Assembly: GCF_012271765.1 (NCBI RefSeq)
Contig: NZ_VRKO01000016.1
Location: 372,001-436,000 of the forward strand
Direction: 5' to 3'
DNA from: Erwinia rhapontici
Lineage (GTDB): Bacteria; Pseudomonadota; Gammaproteobacteria; Enterobacterales; Enterobacteriaceae
Length of the DNA: 64,000 nt
The notes below the pieces were generated by a model that was given only the letters and a program-made list of their open reading frames with translations, had not been told where the DNA came from and made no database searches. Below, one piece after another: positions 24,714 to 37,014 of the stretch (positions are counted from its first letter, which is position 1; each line of letters opens with the position of its first letter). Both the position numbers and the translations under genes were made by a program.

Positions 24714-26770
24714 GTTACCGCGTTGGCGTCGATATTGGCGGATCGTTTACGGATTTTGCGCTGCTGGACGAGCGTGATAATAGCATCCGTACCCTGAAAG
24801 TGCTGTCCCGCCCTGACAGTCCGGGCAGCGAAATCACGACCGGGCTGGCGGCGTTTACGCAGCGCGACGGCATTGATCCGACAGAGATTACCTATTTTAC
24901 TCACGGCACCACCGTTGGCGTGAACGCGGTGATCCAGCGTAAAGGGGTCAGGCTGGCGCTGTTCACCACGGAGGGGTTCTGCGATGTCCTGGAACTGGCC
25001 CGGCTTAAAATTCCCCATATTCACGATCTGTTCTCGCGCCGGCCGACGCCGTTAATCTCCCGTGACCGGGTCTTTGCGATTACCGAACGTACTGACCGTG
25101 ATGGCAAAGTGCTACAGCCTGTTGACCGCCAGAGCGTGGTCAATGCGGTTGACGCTGCCCGTGCGGCAGGCTGTGAAGGCATCGTGGTTTCGCTGCTGCA
25201 CAGCTATCGCAACGGCAGCAATGAAGCATTGGTGCGTGAGATTGTGGCCGAACTGGCTCCCGATCTGCTGACCTCCTGTTCGGCAGAGATCTGGCCGATT
25301 ATCCGTGAATACGAGCGTACCATTACCGCCGTGATTAACGCCTATGTGCAGCCGAAAGTGATCCACTATCTGGACTCTTTCGAGCGGGCGTTAAAGGAGA
25401 TGGGGGTGCCGGTGCCGCCGCGTATTACCAAATCCAACGGTGGGGTGATGGGGCTGGCGCAGGCCAAAGCCGAATGCGTACAGATGGTGCTGTCCGGCAC
25501 TGCCTCCGGGGTGATGGGGGCCAGCTATATTGCGGAAAGCTGCGGCTTCGACCGACTGTTGAGCCTGGATATCGGCGGTACCAGCGCCGATGTGGCGGTG
25601 ATTATCAATGGCCGCCCGGAATACGGCAGCGGTGAAATTATCGGGGACTTCCCCATTTATATTCCCTCTGTTTCTGTCACCTCGGTCGGTCAGGGCGGGG
25701 GGTCTATCGCCTGGATTGACAGCCTCGGCGTGTTGCAGGTTGGCCCGGACAGCGCCGGTTCCCTGCCTGGCCCGGTGTGCTTCCGTCGTGGCGGCACTGA
25801 AGCCACCGCCACGGATGCCTTTGCTGCCTGTGGCCTGATTGGTCACGGCGATCTGGGTTATAACGCGGTGCAGGTGGATGTGGCCGGGGCGCGTGCAGCG
25901 GTCGGTAAACTGGCAGAACCGCTGGGGATCAGCATTGAAGAGACGGCAGAAAATATTATCGCACTGGCCATCTCCAGTATGTACAGCGACACCAGCGGAC
26001 TGATCTCACGCTTTGGCCTCGACCCGCGCGAGTTCTATTTCCTCGCCTTCGGCGGTGCCGGGCCGATGATGGGCTGCTTCCTGGCGCGTGAGCTGAAACT
26101 GAAAGGCGTGGTGGTGCCGCCGACACCGGGCGTACTGTCTGCGCTCGGTGGGCTGGTCGCCGACATCAAAAACGACTTTATCCGCACGCTGTACTGCGAT
26201 CTGACGGCGGCGGTCAGCGACCGCCTGCAACAGAATGCCCAACAGCTTCGCACCGAAGCCGAAGGCTGGCTGGCGCGTGAATATGGTGCAGATTTGCCAT
26301 ACGAACTCAGCTTCTCGGCCGATATGCGTTATCGCGGCCAGTCTTTTGAGATCGATGTGGTGCTGCAACCGTCATGGTTGCTGGAGGGCGATCTGGCGGC
26401 GATCCGCAGTGCCTTCGATGCGCATCATACCCGGTTGTTTGGTCATCATGATGCAGAGGCCGCGGTGCAGTTGATCAACCTGCGGCTGGTGCTGTCATCG
26501 CCCACCCCAAAACCGCGCCTGACAACGCTGGCGGCGGCTGAGGGGCCGGTGCCGGTCGTGCGCCAGGTTGAAGCCTGGATTGACGGAGGCTGGTGGCAGG
26601 TGGATGTGGTGTCACGCGGTGCGCTGTTCGCCGGGCACCAGCTCACCGGCCCGGTGATCATTGCACAGGATGACTGCACCACCTGTGTTCCCCCGCAAAT
26701 GCAGGTCGATGTTGACCACTTTGGCAACCTGATTATCACCCCGCAAACCGGAGCACATCATGGCAATTGA
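24710..26770 (+). CDS. Hydantoinase/oxoprolinase subunit A (HyuA-type ATPase)
   Basis: ATG 24710 overlaps the GNAT stop by four bases and gives 686 aa; the frame is open further upstream inside the GNAT gene but lacks support. The product starts MSYRVGVDIGGSFTDFALLD, the ASKHA phosphate-1 loop, followed by YFTHGTTVGVNAVIQRKG (~64-81) and a second nucleotide-site motif LSLDIGGTSADVAVI (~287-301). This is the ATP-hydrolysing subunit of N-methylhydantoinase / 5-oxoprolinase / acetone-carboxylase-like enzymes. It overlaps the B-subunit gene by 11 bases. The cyclic amide or ketone substrate cannot be read from sequence. Confidence 0.87.
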   Translation: MSYRVGVDIGGSFTDFALLDERDNSIRTLKVLSRPDSPGSEITTGLAAFTQRDGIDPTEITYFTHGTTVGVNAVIQRKGVRLALFTTEGFCDVLELARLKIPHIHDLFSRRPTPLISRDRVFAITERTDRDGKVLQPVDRQSVVNAVDAARAAGCEGIVVSLLHSYRNGSNEALVREIVAELAPDLLTSCSAEIWPIIREYERTITAVINAYVQPKVIHYLDSFERALKEMGVPVPPRITKSNGGVMGLAQAKAECVQMVLSGTASGVMGASYIAESCGFDRLLSLDIGGTSADVAVIINGRPEYGSGEIIGDFPIYIPSVSVTSVGQGGGSIAWIDSLGVLQVGPDSAGSLPGPVCFRRGGTEATATDAFAACGLIGHGDLGYNAVQVDVAGARAAVGKLAEPLGISIEETAENIIALAISSMYSDTSGLISRFGLDPREFYFLAFGGAGPMMGCFLARELKLKGVVVPPTPGVLSALGGLVADIKNDFIRTLYCDLTAAVSDRLQQNAQQLRTEAEGWLAREYGADLPYELSFSADMRYRGQSFEIDVVLQPSWLLEGDLAAIRSAFDAHHTRLFGHHDAEAAVQLINLRLVLSSPTPKPRLTTLAAAEGPVPVVRQVEAWIDGGWWQVDVVSRGALFAGHQLTGPVIIAQDDCTTCVPPQMQVDVDHFGNLIITPQTGAHHGN

Positions 26771-28739
26771 TGGTCGTAACCTGCAAATTCTCGCCAACTA
26801 CTGCGCGGCGGCGGCCGATGCGATGGCGTTTACCCTGATGCGCACCGCGCACTCGACGTTTGTTAAAGAGACGGAAGATTTCTCCTGTCAGATTGTCAGC
26901 CGTGACGGCCTGGCATTTGCATCGCCGCGCAGCTTTGGCGCCCCCTGGTACAGCGGTATTGATTATGGCCCGGTGCTGGAGCTGATTGATGGCTACCAGG
27001 AAGGGGATATCTGCATCACCAATGATTCCTACGCGGGCAATGTCGCCACGCATTCGCCGGATATTCATATCTGGAAGCCGGTATTTCATGAAGGAGAAAT
27101 TACCTGTTTTGTGGTGGGGCATATTCACAACACCGACGTGGGCGGTGCGGTACCGGCTTCCCTGTCGCGTTCGCTGACGGAAATCGTGCAGGAAGGCATC
27201 CGCATCCCGCCGCTGAAAATCATCAGCGGCGGCGTGCTGAACCATGAAGTGGCACGCATTATGCGGCTTAACGTGCGTGCGCCGGATCAGAACTGGGGCG
27301 ACTTTAATGCCCAGATCGCGTCCGTGAATATTGGTGAACGTAAGGTACAGGAGATTATCGCCCGCTTTGGTATTGATGATTTCCTCACCGGGATTGACGG
27401 TATTCTTGATTATGCCGAACAACAGGCACGCGGCATTATCAGCACCATTCCGGACGGTGACTACTTCTATGCCGATTACGCGGATGAAGATGGCGAAGGC
27501 GGTTATCCGTGCCGCATTGCCGTGACACTGCGTGTAAAAGGTGACAGCCTGGTGCTGGATTATACCGGCAGCGATCCGCAATTGATGTCCTCGCTGAATA
27601 TGCCAACCGGCGGGCGCGAACGTCATCCGCTGGCACTGGTTGGCGTGACCTATGTCCTCTCGACGCTGGACCGTTCGCTCCTGCTGAATGCCGGTACGCT
27701 GCGTCCAACGCGGGCAATCCTGCCGCTGGGCACCATCATGAACTGTGAAGCCCCGGCCGCTGTCGGCATGCGCTCTCTGACCTGCGCCATGTCGCAGATT
27801 GCCACCGTCGGTGCTTTCTCGCTGGCGATGCCGGAGCGCCTGCCGGCGAACTCACCGGGCGGTAACTCGATTATCAATATTCGTACCGTGGATGGGCTAA
27901 ATCGCAGCGTGGTGGCCTCGCTCGGCCCGGTCGGCGGCGGTGCGGGCGGTACACCGAAACATGATGGCCCGGACGGTTCCGGCGGTCTGTCAGCCTTCCT
28001 GAAAAACACACCGATTGAGATCAATGAAGCCGAGGTCCCGGTGCGTTTTCTGCGTTATGGTCTGGCGGCAGACAGCGCAGGGGCCGGAGAGTATCGCGGT
28101 GGGCTGGCGACGGAAATGGCCTTTGAGGTATTTGCACCGAACACCACCATTACGGCGCGTAACCGCAACCGCTCCGTCTTCTCTTCTGCGGGGGCGGCCG
28201 GTGGGCGGGCCGGAAGTACCTCATGGTTCCGTACTGAACATGCGGATGGCCGGGTGACGGAACACGGAAATACCGATGTGATCCACTGTGGTCCTGGCGA
28301 TGTGGTGGCCATCAAAGGCCCGGGCGCGGGTGGCTACGGACTGGCGAAACACCGCCGGGTGCAGGCTGTTCTGCAGGATGTGCAGTGTGGTTTCCTGACG
28401 GAGCAGGCGGCGCGTGAGCAGTACGGTGTGGCGTTGCAGTGCGGTGAGATCGACGAGATCGGTACAGCCCGTCTGCGTGCCGTTATGCCGGAGGGGAACG
28501 GCGAACACTTTGATGTGGGCGAAGCCCGTCGCACCTTTGAAGCGGTCTGGACCCCGGAACGTTATCAACTGCTGACTGCATTTCTGGCGCAGCAACCGGT
28601 CGTGTGGCGTCACTTCCTTAAGCACCAGGTTTTTGCGGCGGTGAAAGCGGGTGAGGGCAATGAGCTGACGCTGGATGAACAGATGTCGCAGTTGTTTGCG
28701 GAGCTTAAGCTGCGGTTCCCGGCGCTGGGCGCGGTGTAA
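26760..28739 (+). CDS. Hydantoinase/oxoprolinase subunit B (HyuB-type)
   Basis: A 659-aa protein with the HyuB signature: LANYCAAAADAMAFTLMRTAHSTFVKE near the N-terminus, TNDSYAGNVATHSPDIHIWKPVF (substrate/metal region), VVGHIHNTDVGG, and the glycine-rich LGPVGGGAGGTPKHDGPDGSGG (~386-407). It forms the amidohydrolase complex with the preceding HyuA. The overlap ensures stoichiometric synthesis. Together with the importer-oxidase cluster to the left it suits use of cyclic amide nitrogen sources. A strong stem-loop follows the stop. Confidence 0.87.
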   Translation: MAIDGRNLQILANYCAAAADAMAFTLMRTAHSTFVKETEDFSCQIVSRDGLAFASPRSFGAPWYSGIDYGPVLELIDGYQEGDICITNDSYAGNVATHSPDIHIWKPVFHEGEITCFVVGHIHNTDVGGAVPASLSRSLTEIVQEGIRIPPLKIISGGVLNHEVARIMRLNVRAPDQNWGDFNAQIASVNIGERKVQEIIARFGIDDFLTGIDGILDYAEQQARGIISTIPDGDYFYADYADEDGEGGYPCRIAVTLRVKGDSLVLDYTGSDPQLMSSLNMPTGGRERHPLALVGVTYVLSTLDRSLLLNAGTLRPTRAILPLGTIMNCEAPAAVGMRSLTCAMSQIATVGAFSLAMPERLPANSPGGNSIINIRTVDGLNRSVVASLGPVGGGAGGTPKHDGPDGSGGLSAFLKNTPIEINEAEVPVRFLRYGLAADSAGAGEYRGGLATEMAFEVFAPNTTITARNRNRSVFSSAGAAGGRAGSTSWFRTEHADGRVTEHGNTDVIHCGPGDVVAIKGPGAGGYGLAKHRRVQAVLQDVQCGFLTEQAAREQYGVALQCGEIDEIGTARLRAVMPEGNGEHFDVGEARRTFEAVWTPERYQLLTAFLAQQPVVWRHFLKHQVFAAVKAGEGNELTLDEQMSQLFAELKLRFPALGAV

Positions 28740-28745
28740 TGATTT

Positions 28746-28800
28746 CCCCACACAAATTCTGCGAGACGTCCCGAATAACGGGATTTGTGTGGGGATTGTT
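28746..28800. terminator. Strong stem-loop terminator after the hydantoinase operon
   Basis: A perfect 12-bp stem CCCCACACAAAT (28746-28757) / ATTTGTGTGGGG (28783-28794) is followed by ATTGTTTTGT, with a small inner stem CCCG/CGGG. It separates the rightward operon from the leftward methyltransferase gene and may work in both directions. A further CCCGGA/TCCGGG hairpin lies near 28876-28896. Confidence 0.75.
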
Positions 28801-28901
28801 TTGTATTTTAAATATTTTTAATTTTTTCCTGCAGTCATAGTATCCGGGATGATGATTTCGCTGGCCAATATCGTCCCGGAACCTTCTGGTCCGGGATAAT
28901 A

Positions 28902-29561
28902 TTACTTCACCAGCGCCAGCGAGAACCCATCCCAGCCTTTGGCACCCACGGTCTGAATGGCGGTGGCATCCAGGCGTGGATCGTGGCCCATCTGCGAAAG
29001 AAAATCACGTACTCCCTGGATGTTCCAGTCGCTGGTATCCCCATCGGCAACCCGTCCGTTACGCACGACGTTATCACCAATAATCAGGGTGCCTGAACGT
29101 GAGTACTGTATTGCCCACTCCAGATAGGCCGGATTATTGCGTTTGTCGGCATCAATAAAGATCATATCAAAAGGCGCTGCGTCAGCCAGTGTGGGCAGGG
29201 TATCCAGTGCGGCACCCACGCGGATCGTGACCTTGCTCTCCAGCCCGGCACGTCGAATATTCTGCGCGGCAATCTCTGCGTGATGCGCTTCATACTCCAG
29301 GGTAATCACTTTTCCGTCTTCCGGCAGCGCCCGCGCCAGCCACAGTGTGCTGTAGCCGCCCAGCGTTCCGATTTCCAGAATGCGTTTTGCGCCGACCATT
29401 TTCGCCAACAGATTAAGCAGTTTTCCCTGATTCGGGGCCACATCAATGGCAGGTAACCCGGCGGCCTGGTTGTTTTCCAGCGCGGCCAGCAGTGCCGCAT
29501 CCTGTGGCACCAGTTGTTCCACCAGATATTGGTCGACCTGTGTCCAGCGTGGCTGATTCAT
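28902..29561 (-). CDS. Class I SAM-dependent O-methyltransferase (caffeoyl-CoA/catechol type)
   Basis: The start codon at 29561-29559 (product begins MNQPRWTQVDQYLVEQ) has GGAAA in front and gives 219 aa, standard for this family; longer open frames upstream lack support. The SAM-binding motif I is RILEIGTLGGYSTLWLARAL (~60-79), and FDMIFIDADKRNNPAYLEWA (~131-150) carries the metal-binding Asp residues. Family members methylate catechol-type hydroxyls with Mg2+. It stands alone between the hydantoinase operon and roxA; the substrate is unknown. Confidence 0.87.
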   Translation of the reverse strand: MNQPRWTQVDQYLVEQLVPQDAALLAALENNQAAGLPAIDVAPNQGKLLNLLAKMVGAKRILEIGTLGGYSTLWLARALPEDGKVITLEYEAHHAEIAAQNIRRAGLESKVTIRVGAALDTLPTLADAAPFDMIFIDADKRNNPAYLEWAIQYSRSGTLIIGDNVVRNGRVADGDTSDWNIQGVRDFLSQMGHDPRLDATAIQTVGAKGWDGFSLALVK

Positions 29562-29667
29562 GGGGTTTCCTTTCACATAATTGACGGGATCATTGTCGCC
29601 GGGGCAGCCTGGAAGGTGTCGGCCTGAAGGGAACGGGGCGACTTTTTCTGGCCGCCCCGTGCAGGGA

Positions 29668-30795
29668 TTACTCTTCGTCAGCAAAATACCAGTAGCCGCT
29701 GTTGACCAGCGCGGCCAGCTGGGCGAGGAAGGACGGGTCGTCCAGCGCATCGCCGAACTGATCCTGCCCCAGCGTTAAATCGTTCGCCAGTGCGGTCAGG
29801 GCTGCACGGTGCGGCGATTCCACCTGCTCACCGTTAATAAATACGGCCTGACCAATCGAGACCACGCGCAGGCCGCCAAGGCGTGACAGCCTGTCACCCT
29901 GTTGCAGCGCATCATAGATCTCATCCGGTTGATAAGGCGGTTCCGGCGGGGCGACATCCAGTTCGTGGCGCGACTGCGAAACAAACTCACCGAACCACTG
30001 GTTAAAGTGTTCAGGCTGGTTGATGACGTCCATCATCATGGCGCGAATACCATCGAGTTCGTCAGGCAGGATCTCTGCATTATGTTCGCGTGGCTGCACA
30101 TCCGGATCGCTGAAGCGACGGCTGCCCAGCTCACGTGCCAGCACGTAATCAGCAAAGCCGCTGATCAGTTCACGTCCGCTTGGCGCACGGAAACCGACTG
30201 AATAGTTAATCGCGTTTTCCAGTGAGTAGCCTTCGTGCGGGAATCCTGGCGGGATGTAAAGAATATCGCCCGGCTCCATCTCTTCATCGATAATCGCGTC
30301 AAAGGGTTCAACCTGGAGCAGGTCCGGGTGCGGACAGTGCTGTTTCAGCTCCGTTTTTTCACCCACACGCCAGCGACGACGGCCGGTTCCCTGAATGATA
30401 AACACATCATACTGATCGAAGTGTGGGCCAACGCCACCGCCCGGCACCGAGAAGGAAATCATCAGATCGTCAACGCGCCAGTCGGGGATCATCCGGAAGG
30501 GATGCATCAGGGCGGCAGAAGGTTCATGCCAGTGGTCTACGGCCTGTACCAGCAGTGACCAGTTATTTTCGCCAAGATGATCAAAGCTCTCAAACGGGCC
30601 ATGGCTGACTTCCCATTTACCCTCCTGGTGACTCACCAGACGGCTGTCGACTTCATTCTCCATCGCCAGACCCGCCAGTTCGTCGGGTGAAATAGGGTCT
30701 ACGAAGTTTTTGAAACCGCGCTTGAGGACTACCGGGCGTTTCTGCCAGTAGCGCTGAATAAAATCGGGCCAGTTGAGATCGAGCTGATAATCCAT
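29668..30795 (-). CDS. roxA: Ribosomal protein uL16 3-hydroxylase (JmjC-type oxygenase RoxA/YcfD)
   Basis: Start at 30795 gives 375 aa, close to E. coli YcfD (373). The JmjC-like iron site is visible as HFDQYD (H-x-D) in GGGVGPHFDQYDVFIIQG, with the distal His in IPPGFPHEGYS. The N-terminus MDYQLDLNWPDFIQRYWQKR matches the family. The enzyme hydroxylates an arginine of ribosomal protein L16 using 2-oxoglutarate, oxygen and Fe(II). It follows phoQ, the conserved E. coli order. Confidence 0.93.
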   Translation of the reverse strand: MDYQLDLNWPDFIQRYWQKRPVVLKRGFKNFVDPISPDELAGLAMENEVDSRLVSHQEGKWEVSHGPFESFDHLGENNWSLLVQAVDHWHEPSAALMHPFRMIPDWRVDDLMISFSVPGGGVGPHFDQYDVFIIQGTGRRRWRVGEKTELKQHCPHPDLLQVEPFDAIIDEEMEPGDILYIPPGFPHEGYSLENAINYSVGFRAPSGRELISGFADYVLARELGSRRFSDPDVQPREHNAEILPDELDGIRAMMMDVINQPEHFNQWFGEFVSQSRHELDVAPPEPPYQPDEIYDALQQGDRLSRLGGLRVVSIGQAVFINGEQVESPHRAALTALANDLTLGQDQFGDALDDPSFLAQLAALVNSGYWYFADEE

Positions 30796-30873
30796 GATGG
30801 TTTCCTGAAACGCGTAAGTGGAAAGATTATAACAGCGCACGGCCACTGTGTAATGTCATGGCCGGGGGGAAAA

Positions 30874-32334
30874 TTACTCGTGCTTGTGCAGCATTTCCTG
30901 GCGCTGGAATTCGACTTCCATACGTGCGCCGCCAAGCTCGCTGGTGCTGGCACGAATATCCCCCGCGTACTGTTCGAGGATATCGCGTGCCAGTGACAGG
31001 CCCAGCCCCTGGCCGGGGCGCAGTGTATCGGCACGCTGACCGCGAATAAACACCAGGTCACGCTTGTTCTCCGGAATGCCAGGACCGTCATCCTCAACGA
31101 TAAGCAGCAGTGTTTTTTCCGTCTGTTGCACGCTGACCTCAACGAACTCCAGGCAGTATTTGCAGGCGTTATCCAGTACGTTGCCCATCACTTCCATAAA
31201 ATCGTTCTGCTCACCGACGAAAATCACCTCCGGTGAAATATCCAGCGTCAGAACAACGCCTTTTCGCTGATAGACTTTATTCAGTGCCGAGCACAGCCCG
31301 TCGAGCAGGGCCGGCACCGAATGCACATCGCGCTTCAGTGCATGGTGATCGGCCTGCATGCTGGCGCGATGCAGGTAATAGCCAATCTGCTGGGAGATAC
31401 GGCTGATCTGCTCCAGCATGATCGGTTCGGCCTGTTCGATGGAGAGATTGCGTTCACCGCGCAGCGAACGCAGCGTAGTTTGCAGCACCGCCAGCGGGGT
31501 TTTCAGGCTGTGCGTCAGATCGCTCAACGTTGTGCGGTAACGGGTGTAGCGCTGGCGTTCGTTATCCAGCAGCAGGTTCAGATTTCGCACCAGCCCTTTT
31601 AGCTCCTGGGGCGGGGCGGGATCAAGCGTGTCGCGATTGCCACCTTCCAGCTCACGGACCTGGGCCGCCAGTGCGCCAATCGGACGCAGACTCCAGTGGG
31701 CTGCCAGCCACAGCAACGGGATAATCAGCAGCAGATTGGCCAGCAAGACATAGCTGAACCACGACCACACCACGTCAGAGTGTTGTAGCTCTTGCGGAAT
31801 GGAGTCGACCACTACAATGGTCAGCGCCGGCAGGTTGGGCGTGGCATCATAACGGTTCACCGCCACCGAGTGGGTGAAGGTATCGTTGCCATCATCGTCA
31901 TAGGCGCTGAGTTTACTTTGTGCATCCCGATCGTTGCCCAGCACTTCGCGGCTGGTGTGATTATTGGTGTCGATCTCATAAAAATCCGACTTATTCAGCC
32001 ATTCGCGGCGGATCTTGCTGCGAATATCGGGGACGTCGCGCTGTTGCCACAGCAGTTTGCCGTTATTGTCGTAAATAAACACCAGCGCAGGAAAATTGAG
32101 CGTCATGCGCTCAGGCTGCACGATAGTCAGCTTATTGTCCTGCCACTGGGAGAGAGTGAAAAACAGATTACTTTCGCTGCGCAGCACGCGGTAGGTGTTT
32201 TTATCGAAGCTCACCACATAACCGATGACCGCCACCATGCCGTAGGAGAGCGACATGGTTAACACGACCGCTGCGGTAGCGAGTAAGAAACGGACCCGCA
32301 GCGAAAGCGGTTTTTTGCGGCGCCAGTTAAACAT
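30874..32334 (-). CDS. phoQ: Sensor histidine kinase PhoQ
   Basis: The product is 486 aa, the same length as E. coli PhoQ. It has TM1 at ~18-38, a periplasmic sensor domain (~40-190), TM2 at ~193-213, HAMP, the phosphoacceptor H275 in [16 protein letters not shown], and N/G boxes ([37 protein letters not shown]). PhoQ phosphorylates PhoP under low Mg2+, antimicrobial peptides or low pH. The membrane-facing acidic patch of E. coli (EDDDDAE) is here reduced to DDDGND at about residues 146-151, which could alter divalent-cation sensing. It starts two bases after phoP ends. Confidence 0.95.
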   Translation of the reverse strand: MFNWRRKKPLSLRVRFLLATAAVVLTMSLSYGMVAVIGYVVSFDKNTYRVLRSESNLFFTLSQWQDNKLTIVQPERMTLNFPALVFIYDNNGKLLWQQRDVPDIRSKIRREWLNKSDFYEIDTNNHTSREVLGNDRDAQSKLSAYDDDGNDTFTHSVAVNRYDATPNLPALTIVVVDSIPQELQHSDVVWSWFSYVLLANLLLIIPLLWLAAHWSLRPIGALAAQVRELEGGNRDTLDPAPPQELKGLVRNLNLLLDNERQRYTRYRTTLSDLTHSLKTPLAVLQTTLRSLRGERNLSIEQAEPIMLEQISRISQQIGYYLHRASMQADHHALKRDVHSVPALLDGLCSALNKVYQRKGVVLTLDISPEVIFVGEQNDFMEVMGNVLDNACKYCLEFVEVSVQQTEKTLLLIVEDDGPGIPENKRDLVFIRGQRADTLRPGQGLGLSLARDILEQYAGDIRASTSELGGARMEVEFQRQEMLHKHE

Positions 32335-32336
32335 GC

Positions 32337-33005
32337 TCAGAGATCGAAGCGGTAGCCCTGACCGCGCACCGTAGTGATGACGTCCTGAGCGTGCTCTGCC
32401 AGGATTTTTTTGCGTAAGCGGCCCATCAGCACATCAATCGTGTGACTCTCGCGCAGTTCGGCATCGGGGTAGAGTTGCAGCATCAGCGAGTCTTTGCTGA
32501 CCACTTTGCCTGCATTGCGTATCAGCGTTTCAATAATGGTGTACTCGAAGGCGGTCAGTTTGATCTGCTGCTCATTGATCGTCAGCTCACGGCGTGAGAG
32601 ATCCACCTGAAAAGGGTGCAGGGTGATAATTTGCGAGGCTAACCCGCTGTTGCGGCGCATCAACGCCTGCATCCGGGCCACGACCTCTTCAATATGAAAG
32701 GGCTTGGTCACGTAATCATCGGCACCGGCTTCCAGTGCTTCAACTTTAGCCTGCCAGCCGTCACGCGCGGTGAGGACCAGAATCGGCTGACGGACTTCCT
32801 GGCTGCGCCAGCGGCGGATCAGCGCCATGCCGTCTTCATCCGGCAGCCCGAGATCGACCAGGGTAATATCCGGTGTGTGTTCATTGAGGAAATAGTCGGC
32901 TTCTTTCGCGTCTTCGGCGGCATCAACCTGGTGGCCCATCTCACGCAACTGCACCGCCAGATGATGACGCAGCAGCGGATTATCTTCCACAACTAACACT
33001 CGCAT
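32337..33005 (-). CDS. phoP: Response regulator PhoP
   Basis: An OmpR-type regulator of 222 aa. The receiver domain starts [20 protein letters not shown], with phosphoacceptor D51 in [13 protein letters not shown] and the switch residues LVLTAR and YVTKPFH. The C-terminal winged helix carries [13 protein letters not shown] and [15 protein letters not shown]. It controls Mg2+ homeostasis, envelope and virulence genes. The gene has its own PhoP-box promoter upstream, so it is autoregulated, and is translationally close to phoQ. Confidence 0.96.
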   Translation of the reverse strand: MRVLVVEDNPLLRHHLAVQLREMGHQVDAAEDAKEADYFLNEHTPDITLVDLGLPDEDGMALIRRWRSQEVRQPILVLTARDGWQAKVEALEAGADDYVTKPFHIEEVVARMQALMRRNSGLASQIITLHPFQVDLSRRELTINEQQIKLTAFEYTIIETLIRNAGKVVSKDSLMLQLYPDAELRESHTIDVLMGRLRKKILAEHAQDVITTVRGQGYRFDL

Positions 33006-33119
33006 AACCGAATCCTTAATAAGATCAAATAACCAGAATTAACAACATAGCCCCAGGAGACCTGAAGGTGCAATAGCCCGAACGGTGGCTCGCTTTTTTT
33101 GGGGGCACAACAGGCGTTA

Positions 33120-33154
33120 AGTATAGGGGAGATCAGATAAACAAGAGGTTAACA
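33120..33154 (-). promoter_or_regulatory. PhoP-box promoter of phoPQ
   Basis: Read on the minus strand, TGTTAA-N5-TGTTTA (33154 to 33138) is a PhoP direct repeat with one mismatch. Exactly 12 bases later stands TATACT (33125 to 33120), a good -10. This box-to-(-10) distance is that of classical PhoP-activated promoters, indicating positive autoregulation. Confidence 0.8.
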
Positions 33155-33186
33155 CGGGCCGACTGAGCCGGCCCGGTGGGGCGAGA

Positions 33187-35230
<2,044 letters not shown>

Positions 35231-35313
35231 GGTAACTCCTGTATACGCCAGACTTCAGGCTGCTGGTACGTTGGCTGCTGTTCTGCGGCCCGACTGTTGA
35301 TGTGTTAACCCGC

Positions 35314-36432
35314 TTATGCGTTAACCAGCGGCTGACGCTGCTCGATGATGCCACCACCCAGGCAGACTTCATCGATATAGAAAACCGCCGACTGCCCAGG
35401 CGTCACGGCTGCCACCGGCTGGTCAAAACGTACTTCAATACGTTCAGCATCCAGCGGGGTGACAGTGCAGGGGATATCTTCCTGACGATAACGGGTTTTC
35501 ACCATGCAGCGCAGCGGTGCGGTCAGCGTTTCGCGATCCACCCAGTGCAACTGCTGAGCAATCAGGCCCGTGGACATCAGACGCGGATGGTCGTGGCCCT
35601 GAGCAACCACCAGTACATTGTTCGCTACGTCTTTATCGACCACGTACCAGGGCTCTTCGTTACCGTCTTTGGTACCGCCGATGCCCAGCCCTTTACGCTG
35701 GCCCAGCGTGTGGTACATCAGACCCTGATGCTGCCCGACGGTGTCACCGTCAACGGACACAATCGGCCCCGGCTGAGCGGGCAGATAACGGCCCAGGAAC
35801 TCGGTAAATTTGCGCTCACCAATAAAGCAGATGCCGGTGGAGTCTTTTTTCTTCGCGGTGATCAAATCAAGCTGTTCTGCAATACGGCGGACTTCGGGTT
35901 TCTCTAATTCGCCCACCGGGAACAGGCTTTGTGCAATCTGTTCATGACCGAGGGTGTAGAGGAAGTAGCTCTGATCTTTATTGCCATCCAGACCGCGCAG
36001 CAGGCGGCTTTTACCGTCCACATCCTGGCGACGCACGTAGTGACCGGTGGCGATGTAGTCGGCCCCCAGATCTTCGGCGGCAAATTCCAGGAAGGCTTTA
36101 AATTTGATCTCTTTATTGCAGAGAATATCAGGATTGGGCGTACGGCCCGCTTTGTATTCCGCCAGGAAGTGTTCAAACACGTTGTCCCAGTATTCGGCGG
36201 CAAAATTGACCGTATGCAGATAGATACCGAGCTTGTCACAGACTGCCTGCGCATCGGCTAAATCTTCCGCTGCGGTGCAATACTCCTCACCATCATCCTC
36301 CTCCCAGTTTTTCATAAACAGGCCTTCAACCTGATAACCCTGTTGCTGGAGCAACCAGGCGGAAACGGAGGAGTCAACGCCGCCGGACATCCCGACGATC
36401 ACTTTTTTCTGGCTGTTAGAACTGTTCAACAT
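35314..36432 (-). CDS. mnmA: tRNA-specific 2-thiouridylase MnmA
   Basis: A 372-aa protein with the PP-loop [20 protein letters not shown] near residues 14-33 and the catalytic cysteines in [12 protein letters not shown] (~C102) and [13 protein letters not shown] (~C199). MnmA adds sulfur to U34 of tRNA Lys, Glu and Gln using sulfur relayed by IscS and TusBCDE. Length and motifs match E. coli. It lies 60 bp after nudJ. Confidence 0.96.
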   Translation of the reverse strand: MLNSSNSQKKVIVGMSGGVDSSVSAWLLQQQGYQVEGLFMKNWEEDDGEEYCTAAEDLADAQAVCDKLGIYLHTVNFAAEYWDNVFEHFLAEYKAGRTPNPDILCNKEIKFKAFLEFAAEDLGADYIATGHYVRRQDVDGKSRLLRGLDGNKDQSYFLYTLGHEQIAQSLFPVGELEKPEVRRIAEQLDLITAKKKDSTGICFIGERKFTEFLGRYLPAQPGPIVSVDGDTVGQHQGLMYHTLGQRKGLGIGGTKDGNEEPWYVVDKDVANNVLVVAQGHDHPRLMSTGLIAQQLHWVDRETLTAPLRCMVKTRYRQEDIPCTVTPLDAERIEVRFDQPVAAVTPGQSAVFYIDEVCLGGGIIEQRQPLVNA

Positions 36433-36492
36433 TGCTTGTCCGACTTTAAGGAGCCGTTAAAGGCGACTCTGATAAAATTGCGCGGCATTCTA

Positions 36493-36966
36493 TCACGCGT
36501 CGGCGACCTGCGCACTCTCGCTAAACGGCCACTGGAAGGCACTGAGGATCTCCAGCGGATAGCGCGGCCCGGTCTGATAAATGTGCAGGCTTTCTGCGAC
36601 CAGTGGTGAGCGCAGTTTTTTTGACGTCATGATCTCCTGCGGCGGCAGCCACCAGCAGCGATCAATATCGCGGTCCTGTGGGTAGGTGTCGATCGCTTCA
36701 GGCAGATCCAGGGCGAACAGGAAACGCAGGAACGGGGTGTTATCCGGGGCAATCCACTGGTGCAGACGTAAAAAGGCCTGGGGAATCGCATCAATGCCGG
36801 TCTCTTCCGACAGTTCACGCACCGCTGCCTGAAGCAGCGTTTCATCCGCTTCCAGATGGCCCGCAGGCTGGTTCCAAGTTGTGCGTCCACGCACACGTTC
36901 TTCTACTACCAGAAACTGTCCTTCAGCCTGTACCACCGTGGCTACGGTGACGTGCGGTTTAAACAT
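36493..36966 (-). CDS. nudJ: Nudix phosphatase NudJ (HMP-PP/nucleoside-phosphate hydrolase)
   Basis: Start at 36966 ([18 protein letters not shown]) gives 157 aa and aligns with the E. coli NudJ N-terminus; a further in-frame Met four codons upstream is unlikely. The Nudix box is [23 protein letters not shown] (~residues 37-59, with REL-x-EE), and [11 protein letters not shown] follows. NudJ hydrolyses pyrophosphate bonds of thiamine precursors and nucleotides. It is between rluE and mnmA, the conserved order. Confidence 0.94.
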   Translation of the reverse strand: MFKPHVTVATVVQAEGQFLVVEERVRGRTTWNQPAGHLEADETLLQAAVRELSEETGIDAIPQAFLRLHQWIAPDNTPFLRFLFALDLPEAIDTYPQDRDIDRCWWLPPQEIMTSKKLRSPLVAESLHIYQTGPRYPLEILSAFQWPFSESAQVADA

Positions 36967-37014
36967 AATGTCCTCCATTCGGTTAAGACGCGCAGCGTGC
37001 CACGCGTTAAAAAG

